Positions 40,987-50,619 of a DNA stretch of 64,000 nucleotides are shown here, piece after piece (position 1 is the first letter of the stretch; the number at the start of each line of letters is the position of its first letter). Both the position numbers and the translations under genes were made by a program. The DNA is from Pycnococcus provasolii (Eukaryota; Chlorophyta; Pseudoscourfieldiophyceae; Pseudoscourfieldiales). The notes below the pieces were generated by a model. That model saw only the letters and a list, made by a program, of their open reading frames with translations, had not been told where the DNA came from and made no database searches. The DNA lies in contig CP150549.1 in assembly GCA_049487715.1 (NCBI GenBank), positions 806,001-870,000 on the forward strand, written 5' to 3'.

Positions 40987-41143
40987 AATGCCTCACTTGC
41001 ACGGGAGAAGGAAGCAGTATAAACGTCTGTTGCGAATCAAAGGCTGGCTATTTTTTGACTTTGGGAACTATGGCAGAAACATTCTTGTTGAAAATGACCA
41101 CTACATGTTAAAATTGTTTTTTAATAAGATTTGTCCACTCGTA

Positions 41144-43036
41144 CTACTCCTTTCGTGGGGTCTGCATGTCTTCCATGATGAGACTGTCGTCATTATGCTG
41201 GGCGGGAGATGGTTCGGGAGCCACCTTCACAGCCGCTGCCGGTGAAGATGGGTCACCCATCTCAGGGGCTGGTGGCGTTGATGCGCGAGCCTGACTCACC
41301 GCCATCTTCAGGTCGGGATTTACCCGTTGACGCTGCATTGAAAAGAAAGCAATTCCACACACGAGGATCAGCACTCCCCCTCCCGCACTTAAGCCTGCCA
41401 CGAGAACCACCGAGTTCGAGTCGGATTCCTTCGACTTTGGAGGTGGTGGAGGCACGCTCCCCAGTGGTGGTGGCGAAGGTGTCCAAGATGGAATTGGAAC
41501 AGGTGGGGGTGGTTGTGTTGTTGTTGTTGTCGTCGTCGTGGTGGTGGTGGTAGTGGTGGTGGTGGTGGTGGTCGTAGGCGGCGGACTGTGCGGGGGAGTG
41601 GGTGGCGGAGTGGGCGGTGGCGGTGGCAGAGTGGGCGGTGGGCTCGGTGGAGGGGGTGTCGGAGGTGACGGCGGAGGTGATGGCGGCGGTGGCGACGGCG
41701 GCGGTGAAGGCGGCGGTGGCGGCGAACTTGGTGGTGGTGGTGATGGTGGAGTAACCACCTCAAACGTTGCAGCCGCTCGCTCGCCAAATCCTGCCATATT
41801 TTGCGGGAATACGTAGATGCTGTACTGGCTCGTCGGGAGATTATCCAGCTCGATGGTAGCCTGGTAGGCGACAGCCTCACCCGCACCGACCGTGAGAGGC
41901 TGCAGATCACGCCTCGTCTCATCCTGTGCGAGCTTTCGTCCCGTGGACTGCACGCCGGTGATCGAGCTTGCTGGCACCGGCTTGGTGCACGCCGTTCCTA
42001 GCGCGAGGCACTGCGACCAGCTCAGAGGCAGCGTGCCGACCCACGCACTTCCAGGGCTTGCCATGTACGTTTCCACCTCGCTATTAGGGCTCGGGAAACA
42101 TCGATAAAGGCTTGCTTTCGCGCCCTCGGCACCACTTTCCACCGCTCGACGCTCGACGTCGCCATCGCCGTTCGCCTGTGCGAGACGGCGCCGGCTCGTA
42201 CTGCGTCGACGTCTCCTCGTTCCAATTGGTATGGCGCCGCAGGGATTGTTGATCCAGCCGAAGTACACACGCACGGACCACCTCTTGCCTGGCGACAGCT
42301 CCACCGACAGCTCGTGCGGGAGAGCGTCGAATGCTGGATCTTTTCCGACGAGACCCGGGAACTTAACGCCCCAATGTCCGTCGCGCTTGGTCTCAGAGTA
42401 CATGACGTTGGACGTTCCCGTTTCGTTCGGTTGCAGCGCCGGCCGCAGGAGGTCCTCTCCGGCAGGGAAGCCGTCCCAGAAGAATTTGTTGGATCGCGGC
42501 AAGACGGTTGTGTTGCCGCCAAGGTTCTGTTCCGTGTACTGAAAGTTCTTAAGGCCCCACCCTATGATGGTCTCCACCTCCTTGACGTAACCGTATCCGG
42601 CAACGACGTCCTCTTTTTTCAGGCACACGACGTTGCTCCAGCTCGTTAGCTCCGTTCCAACAATGACCGGGTTAATTGCGATGATTTGTGCTGGACCCGG
42701 CGGCGGTGGGCTCGGCGGTGGTGGCGGCGGTGGCGCTGGTGGTGGCGGCGGCGGTCTCGGCGGCGGTACGTTGGCAACGCAGAAGTTGTCGAGCAGTTGA
42801 CTACCGCTCGCGGGTGCATTTGTCGTCAGCACGGCATCAACGACGACGTAAGCGACGGACGCGTTGGTGGTGAGGTGCACGTTGACGGTGGCCCCCCTTG
42901 TGTTAACTTTCGGCGTGACGATGATAGGTTGCGTCGCTGTGTAGTACTTCGGCGTACTTTGTGCTCGCGCCATATGACGTCTTTCGTTTAGAGTCAACCA
43001 CGACGTGATTACCAGCAAGCACCAGTAGTACGACAT
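41144..43036 (-). CDS. Membrane-anchored hydroxyproline-rich glycoprotein
   Basis: The 630-residue protein begins with a hydrophobic leader (MSYYWCLLVITSWLTL) consistent with secretion. A Pro-rich spacer near residue 95, a globular region with several Cys (VVCLKKEDVV, CGAIPIGT, CTKPVPASS), and a long PPSPPP and poly-Thr stalk (about residues 430-545) follow. Then comes one membrane helix (VVLVAGLSAGGGVLILVCGIAFF) and a ~70-residue cytoplasmic tail. PPSPPP motifs are prolyl-hydroxylation and arabinosylation sites in green-algal walls. The layout resembles pherophorin-type or adhesin-like proteins, but a pherophorin domain is not certain. The ATG at 43034-43036 is the first. It ends 158 bases from the end of the LTP-like gene in tail-to-tail arrangement. 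Confidence 0.8.
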   Translation of the reverse strand: MSYYWCLLVITSWLTLNERRHMARAQSTPKYYTATQPIIVTPKVNTRGATVNVHLTTNASVAYVVVDAVLTTNAPASGSQLLDNFCVANVPPPRPPPPPPAPPPPPPPSPPPPGPAQIIAINPVIVGTELTSWSNVVCLKKEDVVAGYGYVKEVETIIGWGLKNFQYTEQNLGGNTTVLPRSNKFFWDGFPAGEDLLRPALQPNETGTSNVMYSETKRDGHWGVKFPGLVGKDPAFDALPHELSVELSPGKRWSVRVYFGWINNPCGAIPIGTRRRRRSTSRRRLAQANGDGDVERRAVESGAEGAKASLYRCFPSPNSEVETYMASPGSAWVGTLPLSWSQCLALGTACTKPVPASSITGVQSTGRKLAQDETRRDLQPLTVGAGEAVAYQATIELDNLPTSQYSIYVFPQNMAGFGERAAATFEVVTPPSPPPPSSPPPPPSPPPSPPPPSPPPSPPTPPPPSPPPTLPPPPPTPPPTPPHSPPPTTTTTTTTTTTTTTTTTTTTQPPPPVPIPSWTPSPPPLGSVPPPPPKSKESDSNSVVLVAGLSAGGGVLILVCGIAFFSMQRQRVNPDLKMAVSQARASTPPAPEMGDPSSPAAAVKVAPEPSPAQHNDDSLIMEDMQTPRKE

Positions 43037-43785
43037 CTTTGACCAGCGATATGTCGCTATAGGTAGGTCTCCAGACCTCTACCTTGCGCAGTGCCCAAGC
43101 CAACCCACCGAAAGTGCCAACCCATCAAGTCACCGACGTGCTACAAGAAGGCGAGAAGTCTCAGTCAACGAGAGTGCGCGTGCGAATGCTTAAGGCGTGC
43201 GCGAGTCCTGAGAGAGAGAGAGAGCGAGCGAGGGGGGGAACGAAACAAACCGGCCAAGTCAGTCAAACTGAACTTCTCCGGAACCGGAAGCAAACAACCA
43301 ACATTATTATTCCACAAAAGGACGCCCTCCACGTACCTATGTAAACGTACCTTAGAAGGAACCTGGGCAAGGCCTTTTCCACCACGTGTCCACGAGGCTC
43401 GAGGGAGTAACTTTACCCGTTTACGCGTAGTGACAATAGCCTGAACAATAGCGTGAGTGCAGTGCGCAGAACGGCAGAACCGTTCCCCCCTGTTCCGGAC
43501 CACTGGTCAGACCACTGTTCCACTGACCTGGCCCACTGTTCCACTGGGTTGGCACTTGGCAAGCGTTCGGTCAACGCACAAGCCACAAGCCACATCCATA
43601 AAGTAAACTTACCGGTAAGTACCACACATCCATGGCATTATGACGCTATCCTGTACCCGGGTACCAACTATCCCCTATGCATGAGAAAAGTGGACGCCAC
43701 GAAGGATTGGTGAATAATGAGACCAAGGCTGACTACCAGAGGGAATGAGCCCACGGATGCCTTACAGCCTTGCACCTTATGACCT

Positions 43786-43826
43786 TTGCACCTTTGCACC
43801 TTGCACCTTGCACCTTGCACCTTATT
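43786..43826 (+). repeat. CTTTGCACC/CTTGCACC short tandem repeat
   Basis: Five copies of a 7-9-base unit (TTTGCACC, then TTGCACC) lie in tandem. It is noncoding and likely to vary in copy number. Confidence 0.8.
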
Positions 43827-43909
43827 GCCATTGCACCTCGCATGGCCATTCTTGCCTCCTTGCAAGGGGGCTCGTTCAGAGCTTCAGAGTTCAGAGAGGT
43901 GGGCAACGT

Positions 43910-44078
43910 CGCGGCCGGTTGTTCAAGCTCGTGCAGAGAGGTGGTCAAGGACTCAAGGTCGCGGCCGGTTGTTCAAGCTCGTGCAGAGAGGTCAAGGAAA
44001 CAAGGTCGCGGCCGGGTTGGCAAGCTCGTGCAGAGAGGTGGTCAAGGTCGCGGCCGGTTGTTCAAGCTCGTGCATTGT
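43910..44078 (+). repeat. Minisatellite, four units of about 36-50 bases
   Basis: GTCGCGGCCGG followed by TTGTTCAAGCTCGTGCAGAG recurs four times with spacings of roughly 55, 47 and 49 bases. The units are separated by variable GGTGGTCAAGG linkers. The third unit has GGGTTGGCAAGC in place of GGTTGTTCAAGC. Confidence 0.85.
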
Positions 44079-44232
44079 AACACGACTCGTTTTTCTGGCA
44101 TACGGAGAGTCCGAAATGTAGTCCGAAATGTATTTCATTTCCCTTTAGGGGTTTGATTTGATTTGATTTGGGGGATCCCGTTTGATCAGGTTGACCCGTC
44201 AGCCTTTTCTGATATGTTTTGTCATAATTCTC

Positions 44233-44874
44233 ATGACGTTCCTGTTAATGTTTCCGTCCTCGCGTGCGTTTCTCTACATGACGAACGTCGCCCTTCTCCT
44301 GGTCGGCGTCGCTGCACTCGGTGTCGCCGCGTACGTCACCAACGCAGGCAGCTCTCAATCAGCTCTCAGACACCTCGGCAACCTCGGCGAGTGGTCAGTT
44401 CCCGTATTCACCATCGGAGGATGCGTAATCGTGTTCTTCAGTGTCGTCGGAATCTGTGCGGCGTGCTGCAAAGGAGTCGCATGTCTACAGCACATGTACT
44501 TCGCACTCACGCTGCTCGGATACACGCTCGAACTTGTCGTCTCCACCGCATGCTTCGTCGCGCTGCCGTCCGTAGAAAGCTGGCTCGAAAAACAGTGCGA
44601 TGAACACCCATGGCCAGACTGCAAGACGGACTTGCCCCAGGTGGAAAAGGAAGTCACAAACCACCTCAAAGCCATCGCTGGCACGTCGTGCGCCGTATGC
44701 GTCGTCACGTTTCTCAACCTCCTCGCGAGCTACTCTGCAGGAATCGACGGGGCAAGAGGATACACAGAATTGGACGACTCGGACGACGACGAGGCACCAA
44801 GTTCGACGACGTTCCACTATCAGCGACGAACTCCAGAGCGATCTCCCTTTGGGCGAGTTGGGAGTGGCAACTGA
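44233..44874 (+). CDS. Tetraspanin-like four-helix membrane protein
   Basis: Four hydrophobic helices are visible. The first is around FLYMTNVALLLVGVAALGVAAYV. The second is around WSVPVFTIGGCVIVFFSVVGICAACC, with a small loop between them. The third is around MYFALTLLGYTLELVVSTACF. The fourth is around SCAVCVVTFLNLLASY and follows a ~45-residue loop with CDEHPWPDC. Asn in helix 1, the small first loop, juxtamembrane Cys residues (possible palmitoylation) and an acidic tail fit the tetraspanin plan. The diagnostic CCG in the large loop is missing and the loop is short, so it is tetraspanin-like only. The frame upstream begins with TTG. I used the first ATG (44233); ATGs at 44248 and 44278 are alternatives. 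TGTAA follows at 44919-44923. Confidence 0.6.
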   Translation: MTFLLMFPSSRAFLYMTNVALLLVGVAALGVAAYVTNAGSSQSALRHLGNLGEWSVPVFTIGGCVIVFFSVVGICAACCKGVACLQHMYFALTLLGYTLELVVSTACFVALPSVESWLEKQCDEHPWPDCKTDLPQVEKEVTNHLKAIAGTSCAVCVVTFLNLLASYSAGIDGARGYTELDDSDDDEAPSSTTFHYQRRTPERSPFGRVGSGN

Positions 44875-44980
44875 CCATAAAGCAGGGGGACGAAAAGACA
44901 CAAAACCGGTTTTTGCTTTGTAACGTTTCTAGTTTGACATTTTTGTCTGTTTGCTCTTCACTTCCAAACGACGATGGTTC

Positions 44981-46588
44981 TTACAGTACAACGGCGTCTT
45001 GAAAACGCGCGGGTACGTCGCTCAAGGGGACGGCGAAGTCGACGCTGCCACCAGCCGCGAGCTGGCCACACGCAGCATTTTCGTCGTCACCGCGGCTGAC
45101 TCTTAGACTTACCTCGCGCTGGCCTGATCTCATCAACATGTCGCGGAAGCGTGCACTCGCATCTCCGCTCGTCGCGGCGAAGATTGTGCCCGCATGCGGG
45201 TTGAACTGAATCAGGTTCACCTTCGCTCTGACGTTCTGCAGCATGTGTGCAAGTCTTTTCGCATCCTCGTCGGTGTCATTGATGCCCTGCAAAAGCACGT
45301 ACTCAATCATCACGCTAGAGCGCCAGCGATTCGTCGCTCCGTTCGCGCCGACGTCATCTTTTGGAAACCACCTCTCGAGAGCTCCAATAAGCTCGTCGAG
45401 TTGGTACTTTCGGTTCACTGGCACCATCCAGTCACGCGTCTCGTCTTCGGTTGCATGGAGAGACACGGCAAGCTGTGCCCTTGTCGTCTCCATGAGTTCA
45501 TTCAGCTCAGGCACCAAGCCCGACGTGCTGACAGTGATTTTATTCGCGTGAATCGTGAAGGTGGCAACGCTCTCCTCGCACAAAACCTCCAAGCTGCTTT
45601 TCACAGCCTCTAAGTTTGCGAGAGGTTCGCCCATGCCCATGTACACCACATTGGTCAGCATATTATGTTGTCCGTCGGCGTGGTGGTCTGCGACGTGTCT
45701 TGCGGCAATGACCATTTGCTCCAGCACTTGGCACGCGTTGAGGTTTCCTCGAAATCCAAGACGTCCGGTCGCGCAGAACTGGCAATTCAGACCACAGCCC
45801 GATTGACTGCTAACACACAGAGTGTTCCGTTTCGCGCCATCTGGGATGATTACAGCCTCGACGGTGGATCCTGCAGCCATGAGTTCTTCTCTTGACGCGC
45901 CTTTCCCGGCCGCATCAAGTCTGAGAACAAGTTTGGCTGTTCCATCCTTGCTTGTTTGCACGTCCTCGAGCGTCACGAGTCCTGATAGTGTGCACGTTCG
46001 TCGTAGTTTGTCGAGCGTTTTGGCGTTAATGTGGCCTTCGAGTTCGTCCCATGACGCCACGAGTCCCGGCATTGCGTTCTGCTTTTTTCTCCTGTATATG
46101 TACGCGCGCACGTCGTACATGGCCGAGAAGAGTCTCTGCGCGATTCTCGCGGGTTGGGCGACTTGCGCGACGTTTTTGAGCACGTACGTGAGTTCACTCA
46201 TCGAAAGTCCTTTTAAGATGACACGCGAGTCATCGTCGTGAACGAGACGCGTACGTTTGCTGCTTTTCAGACTGACTGAAGCTTGCCCAGAGTGTCCACT
46301 GAATTGCCGCGACGACGGAGAAGCAGGTGATGTGCCTTGAATGCCTTGACCCATAAGGGTATTACCCACATCATTATCCACCGCAGACTGTGCCTTTGAC
46401 TCCTGGGGCCCTGAACCTGAACCTGAACCTGAAGGTGACTCACAAGACTGTGAGGTTGCAGAGACAACACAGCAACGTGACGAAACACCAGCACGAGCAC
46501 GAGCACGAGCACGAGATCCAAAAGTCAAAGAGACATGTATCTTATGTAGGGGAAAAGCCTTATAAGGCGTGCGGGCCGCCATTATCAT
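44981..46588 (-). CDS. RlmN/Cfr-family radical SAM RNA methyltransferase
   Basis: The 535-residue protein has the radical SAM cluster motif CGLNCQFC (CxxxCxxC), preceded by TLCVSSQSG. Next come GMGEPLANLEAV, the STSGLVPELNEL and SLHATEDETRDWMVPVNRKY blocks, and the C-terminal Cys in ENAACGQLA that receives the methyl group in RlmN. Bacterial RlmN methylates C2 of A2503 in 23S rRNA and A37 of some tRNAs. The first ~110 residues are Ser/Arg/Ala-rich and extend beyond bacterial RlmN (about 380 residues). The motif SSRCCVVSATSQ resembles a chloroplast transit site, so plastid rRNA or tRNA is the likely target. The start is the ATG at 46586-46588. Mitochondrial location is the alternative. Confidence 0.92.
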   Translation of the reverse strand: MIMAARTPYKAFPLHKIHVSLTFGSRARARARAGVSSRCCVVSATSQSCESPSGSGSGSGPQESKAQSAVDNDVGNTLMGQGIQGTSPASPSSRQFSGHSGQASVSLKSSKRTRLVHDDDSRVILKGLSMSELTYVLKNVAQVAQPARIAQRLFSAMYDVRAYIYRRKKQNAMPGLVASWDELEGHINAKTLDKLRRTCTLSGLVTLEDVQTSKDGTAKLVLRLDAAGKGASREELMAAGSTVEAVIIPDGAKRNTLCVSSQSGCGLNCQFCATGRLGFRGNLNACQVLEQMVIAARHVADHHADGQHNMLTNVVYMGMGEPLANLEAVKSSLEVLCEESVATFTIHANKITVSTSGLVPELNELMETTRAQLAVSLHATEDETRDWMVPVNRKYQLDELIGALERWFPKDDVGANGATNRWRSSVMIEYVLLQGINDTDEDAKRLAHMLQNVRAKVNLIQFNPHAGTIFAATSGDASARFRDMLMRSGQREVSLRVSRGDDENAACGQLAAGGSVDFAVPLSDVPARFQDAVVL

Positions 46589-46969
46589 GGTAAACTTTAT
46601 GATTGAGCCAATATAGCTGAAATTCGTGGTGGTGCGCGACGCATAACCTTAAGGGGATAATAAGAGGGGAGAGAGGGGAACCTGGAATGCGCCTGACCCT
46701 AACCCCGAAACACAAACCCCGAAACCAGAACCCCTAAACCCCAAACCCCTAAACCCGAACCCCGAAACCCAAACCCCTAACCCCGAACCACGGAAGCCAA
46801 CCCCGAACGCCTGACCGCCCTATCCGGCTATCCGATGCAAAGAGGGATCCCCCTTTGGTTTTGAACGGACCGTGAGAACAACAGCCCGGTGAAATGTACT
46901 TTATCGTGCGGTCGGGATCAGTCTACTTTTTACTGTTCCGATCCATTCCATCACTCCGGAGCACTTTTC
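46589..46969. promoter_or_regulatory. Divergent upstream region with long telomere-like block
   Basis: No gene is seen in these 381 bases. Most of it is the CCCTAAACCC/ACCCCGAA array at 46695-46808, followed by a GGGATCCC palindrome at 46844. Confidence 0.6.
46695..46808. repeat. CCCTAAA/CCCCGAA degenerate telomere-like array
   Basis: About sixteen irregular units of 6-8 bases (CCCTAA, CCCCGAAA, CCCCTAAA, CCCCAAA) form the longest such block in the window. The mixture of variants argues for old interstitial sequence or a regulatory array rather than a functional telomere. Confidence 0.8.
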
Positions 46970-48112
46970 ATGTTCCCGACTTCAGGAGGAGGAGGATCTA
47001 TGTCACCCTATGTGCTCGTATGCACCACCATAATATACGCGCTCGTACTCTCTCAGTGCTGTATTCTCATGAATGTTTATGTTCGACCTGGCCTTTTGCG
47101 ATTACTCCTTATGATACCCCTTATATTACTGCACCTGACTCTACCACCCGTGATGGTGGATCGAAACGAGAACGTCATCACGCTTGCCATTATGAGTGCA
47201 CTCATCTCGTGGTGGTGCAGCTTTAAACTCATCGCGTTTGCGTGGGATCGGGGAGCGATCACACAAGCAATACGGCTGAAGTACCCGACGATCGCAATCG
47301 CCATGCTCCTCGTGCTTCCCGTCACACCCGTATTTCAGCAGAGGGACGTGGAAGATACACGCAGCAAGAATTCTCAGAAAACCTCGTCACAGGCAACCGT
47401 CACGTCCTACGCGTGGAGATTTATCACAAAAGTCGCTCTGCTGCTCGCAACAGTTCACGCCATAACCGCATACCAACTGCCTGATATCGTCGCACACTTT
47501 CTCATGGCGTGGGGGCTGTACGCACTATTAGGAGGACTCATGGACGGCTTGTCGTGCGTGTGCCTTCTTGTCGACGGCAGAGTCAAGCTTGTGCCGCACT
47601 TCGACCAGCCGTACCTAAGCGAGTCGCTGGAAATATTTTGGGCGAAAAGATGGAACCGCTTTGCCGCTGGACAACTTCGCTCAATCGTGTTTGACCCGCT
47701 GATTGACAATTGTGCCGTCGCACCTCCAGACGCCAACGACAGAGTCGCGCGATTTCGAAGACGTCAGCGTGCTGGACTCTTTCGCGTCGCTGTTGCAACA
47801 ATATGCACGTTCGCCATGAGCGGCATCATGCACGAACTCGTGTTCTACCATTTGACGGGTGCAATCAGCTCGGGTGCGGGGTGGTTTCTCTTCTTCTCAC
47901 TCAACGGCGTTCTCGTGCTGGTCGAGCGCGCGATGTGGAGCCGCACTGCGTGGTACACAAATCTGCCTAGCTACGTGCGCGTGGCTTTCACACTAGCGTT
48001 GGAGGTGTACGTGGCTGAACTATTCTTCTTCAAACCTGTGATTCAGGCTGGCTTAGACGTTGCCGTCATCGAATCCGTGAAGGAGACAGCCGCATCATTC
48101 GTTCTCGTGTAA
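46970..48112 (+). CDS. Wax-synthase-like MBOAT acyltransferase
   Basis: The ~380-residue protein has seven to nine hydrophobic helices and the MBOAT signatures: SLEIFWAKRWNRFAAGQLRSIVFDPL (the conserved Asn region) and MSGIMHELVFYHLTG (the catalytic His). This order matches plant wax synthases and related long-chain-alcohol O-acyltransferases of the ER membrane, which join fatty acyl-CoA to alcohols or sterols. The upstream frame starts with GTG. The first ATG is at 46970 (MFPTSGGGG). An ATG at 47000 (MSPYVLVCTT) just before the first helix is an equally good start. The stop codon is embedded in GTGTAA, a polyadenylation-like pentamer. Confidence 0.83.
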   Translation: MFPTSGGGGSMSPYVLVCTTIIYALVLSQCCILMNVYVRPGLLRLLLMIPLILLHLTLPPVMVDRNENVITLAIMSALISWWCSFKLIAFAWDRGAITQAIRLKYPTIAIAMLLVLPVTPVFQQRDVEDTRSKNSQKTSSQATVTSYAWRFITKVALLLATVHAITAYQLPDIVAHFLMAWGLYALLGGLMDGLSCVCLLVDGRVKLVPHFDQPYLSESLEIFWAKRWNRFAAGQLRSIVFDPLIDNCAVAPPDANDRVARFRRRQRAGLFRVAVATICTFAMSGIMHELVFYHLTGAISSGAGWFLFFSLNGVLVLVERAMWSRTAWYTNLPSYVRVAFTLALEVYVAELFFFKPVIQAGLDVAVIESVKETAASFVLV

Positions 48113-48151
48113 AATCTGTATACTGTTACAAGCATTTTTACATCATATCAA

Positions 48152-49474
48152 TCAAGTCCATGGCAAGAAGCTGTAGTGCGCCGCCGTGCCCACAAACGTG
48201 TAGACGAATGCCCAACGCATCACCCACCGGAAGTGCTTCGGTAGCAACATCGCGAGGCCGAGGTACAAAGCTGGGCTGCCCGCGCAAAGGAAACGCGTCG
48301 ATACCTGCACGTGCATGACAACGACGCTCAGCGCGGTGCTGAAGACGAGCACCGCGACGTGCGGGAGCATCGCGCGACGATGCGACGGGCGCAGGCATGA
48401 CGACGCTGCAGCGGCGCTCGCGATCCAAGCGGGGGTGGCGAGCAGGAAGTTGGGAAGCTGCGCGAGTTGCCAATAGCGGAATGGGCCGACGCCCCAGTAG
48501 GCACTTTGTGCGTGCGTGTACGGGAGCGGGAGCGATGCCGCACACCACGTGGGTGCATCGTCGCCAACGCAGTAGCGAAGCACTCCGGCGCGCTCGTTCC
48601 AGATAAGAGGGAGCGCCGTGAGCACAACAAGAGACGCGGTGCGCGCAAAACCGCGAGCGACCGTCGCGACGCCTACACGGATGTTGGAGTGGTCAAGAAG
48701 ACCTAGAGAGCGAGTCGTCTCCTTGGATATCCATGGAATCACATCCAATGCGTACGCCACACCGATGAGCAGCGCGCCGCTCGCCGCGCCGTTGGCGCGC
48801 ACGCTCGACGCCAGAGCCAATGATGCGGCTGCTACGAGCCAACGGCGTTCCGCCACAGCAGCACTCGCCGTGAAGAATGCCGCTGCGTATGCGCTCTCCG
48901 TGTAGAGCGGTGCGGTGAAGAAAGGTGACGCCGGGTTGACGACGAATAGGAGCACCGCGCGACGTGTCTGCGCATCGTCCAATCCCACTGCTCGCGCGAG
49001 ACGCAGCAAGCTTATCGCTGCAAGGCAGAAAAGTGCTGCATTGCCCACGAGTCCTGCTAGCACAATCGCCGCCGCGTCGTCCTCGTCGTCGACACCGCCA
49101 CTTTCGTCATTCGTCACGACTGATCTCGCCACCGCCGCGACCGTCGACGGAAATAGCGGCATGAATGCCGCCTGGTGCTCATACTCGTATCCGCAACGCG
49201 CGACGCGCAAGTAGTGAACGCTGTCCCACACCACAAGTCGTCGTAGCGCGTCTATCACAGCAATTTCCACGAACGTTCGCTGCGTGCGCGTTGACGACTG
49301 CTGATTGCTGGTTGTGCTCGGTAAGACACGCTGCAGGCAGGGAACCACTTTTTGCGTGTAAGAGGACTCGTCGTACGTACCAAGTGTGTACGCCGCGGCG
49401 AGGGCGAGGGTTAGCCATACAGCGCGTGCGGCGAGCGCGTAGGACAGCGCGCGCAGGATTGATTGATTTGTCAT
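48152..49474 (-). CDS. PIGV: GPI mannosyltransferase 2 (PIG-V)
   Basis: The 440-residue ER membrane protein adds the second mannose to the GPI anchor precursor. Conserved PIG-V/Gpi18 blocks are WDSVHYLRVARCGYEYEHQAAFMPLFP (with the catalytic Asp in a luminal loop), VVNPASPFFTAPLYTESAYA, SVRANGA and YWGVGPFRYWQLAQLPNFLLATP. It ends FLPWT. About ten membrane helices are visible. The start is the ATG at 49472-49474; the open frame runs on upstream but is Arg/Ser-rich and unlike the family. TTACA (TGTAA in sense) elements lie just past the stop. Confidence 0.93.
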   Translation of the reverse strand: MTNQSILRALSYALAARAVWLTLALAAAYTLGTYDESSYTQKVVPCLQRVLPSTTSNQQSSTRTQRTFVEIAVIDALRRLVVWDSVHYLRVARCGYEYEHQAAFMPLFPSTVAAVARSVVTNDESGGVDDEDDAAAIVLAGLVGNAALFCLAAISLLRLARAVGLDDAQTRRAVLLFVVNPASPFFTAPLYTESAYAAAFFTASAAVAERRWLVAAASLALASSVRANGAASGALLIGVAYALDVIPWISKETTRSLGLLDHSNIRVGVATVARGFARTASLVVLTALPLIWNERAGVLRYCVGDDAPTWCAASLPLPYTHAQSAYWGVGPFRYWQLAQLPNFLLATPAWIASAAAASSCLRPSHRRAMLPHVAVLVFSTALSVVVMHVQVSTRFLCAGSPALYLGLAMLLPKHFRWVMRWAFVYTFVGTAAHYSFLPWT

Positions 49475-49625
49475 ACGGGCATGGCAAGACAGAGAGTGAG
49501 TTGGGTTGGACGACCTTCTCTTTGGAAAAAAAAGATTTTTGGAGGAGGGGGTCTTGCGGGATCCCGCTCGGGATCCCCCGACCAGACATCTATAACGGGA
49601 GGCTTGTGCGTAATGCACGAAAGCA

Positions 49626-50514
49626 ATGGCGCCCACGCGTGCTCGCATTGAGACTTCGACGCGCTGTTTGTTGGCGCCGGTGTTGGTGCCGCCGCCCCCA
49701 CCGCCGCCGCCCCTCGAGCTAGGTTGCAAAGACAAGCCGGCTGTCAGTACGAAGCTGACAGAGTTGCGGCGTTCCAAGAGCAAGAAGGAAGCAGAGGAGG
49801 TCTACACGAAACGATCCCCACTAGCATCGACGCACGTCACAAGTGTTACGATCACGACATGCATACGGAAGCCTGACGGCAAACCGTATTGGTCGTTCAC
49901 GGTGAATGACGTGATGTCTACTGGTGCTAATCAATCAAGTGGATGGGGATGGCGGCAGGGGTCGCAAACCAGCAAGGGCTATCCGAAGATTCATGGAAGA
50001 CTCTCCTCGGGTGTTTGGCTGTGATGTCCCCACTCAAGATCTTCACACAATCGATGCAGGACGGCGATCTGCTCATTAGGCGCAAAGTGACAAGGCGACG
50101 AAGCGGGCCGTCGACACGATAGCCGAGCGGTACGGATGTGCAAACCCAATCAATGCAGAACCCGGAGGTGAAGCCGCGCTCCTACAGGATAGCAGGTGGT
50201 CGACGCTCAACGGACTCACGCTCGCCGAGGCGGTGAAATCGAAGGAGTTCGCGATATACTTGTTCGCCACAAGTCGCGACTTGGCAGAGGAGTACTACAC
50301 GAACATGATCAAGGATAAAAACCCCATGCTAACAGACTACATCACCGGCAAAAAACTGCAAAAAAGCGAGTTCGACGCTCTCGAACCTCGTTATGAGCAG
50401 CTTACCTGGACGGAAGTTTGGCGCGAGACGCGTTTCGCGCACTCAGCAAGCCGGCACAGGATTTTTGGATTAGGCTGTGAAAGAGGAAGAAGCGGAAAAG
50501 ACGCGAGAGGCTAA
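49626..50514 (+). CDS. Unknown gene in three frames: tiny introns or decay
   Basis: Coding-like sequence moves through three frames. The first starts at ATG 49626 with a basic N-terminus and poly-Pro, ending near KPDGKPYWSFT. The second has MGMAAGVANQQGLSEDSWKTLLGCLA. The third has AKRAVDTIAERYGCANPINAEPGG, then LTLAEAVKSKEFAIYLFATSRDLAEEYYTNM and KLQKSEFDALEPRYEQLTWTEVWRET. Two GT...AG segments restore one frame of about 265 residues: 49902-49939 (38 bases, GTGAAT donor, CTAAT branch-like element) and 50021-50079 (59 bases, GTGATG donor, CTCATTAG acceptor). Against this, the second segment itself reads like protein (SPLKIFTQSMQDGDLLIRRK), so frameshift decay is an equal alternative. I do not recognise the family. 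Confidence 0.45.
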
Positions 50515-50619
50515 TGTTTTTGTATTATGCTATATGTGCGTGTGGTCATCTGGATGATATGTATAAACATATTTGGTTACGCTAACCATAATCAGGTCGT
50601 GGTTGCTATATCATTCATT

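Larger units (their letters stand above)
43037..44232. other. Long intergenic region with minisatellites
   Basis: About 1.2 kb lies between divergent starts with no supported gene. It includes GAGAGAGAGCGAGCGAG tracts (43208-43235), a CACTGTTCCACTG double repeat (about 43510-43550), a TTGCACC tandem run, a ~50-base minisatellite (43910-44078) and a TTTGATTTGATTTGATTTG run ending in a GGGATCCC palindrome at 44172. Confidence 0.6.

Noticed and set aside
41144-43036. Definite pherophorin
   Set aside because: Pro-rich stalk and Cys residues fit, but the membrane anchor and cytoplasmic tail are not typical, and I could not match a full pherophorin domain.
43910-44078. Repeat-spacer array resembling CRISPR
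   Set aside because: Spacers are short variants of the same GGTCAAGG sequence, not unique; it is a minisatellite.
46695-46808. A true telomere or chromosome end
   Set aside because: The units are mixed and degenerate, and genes continue on both sides.
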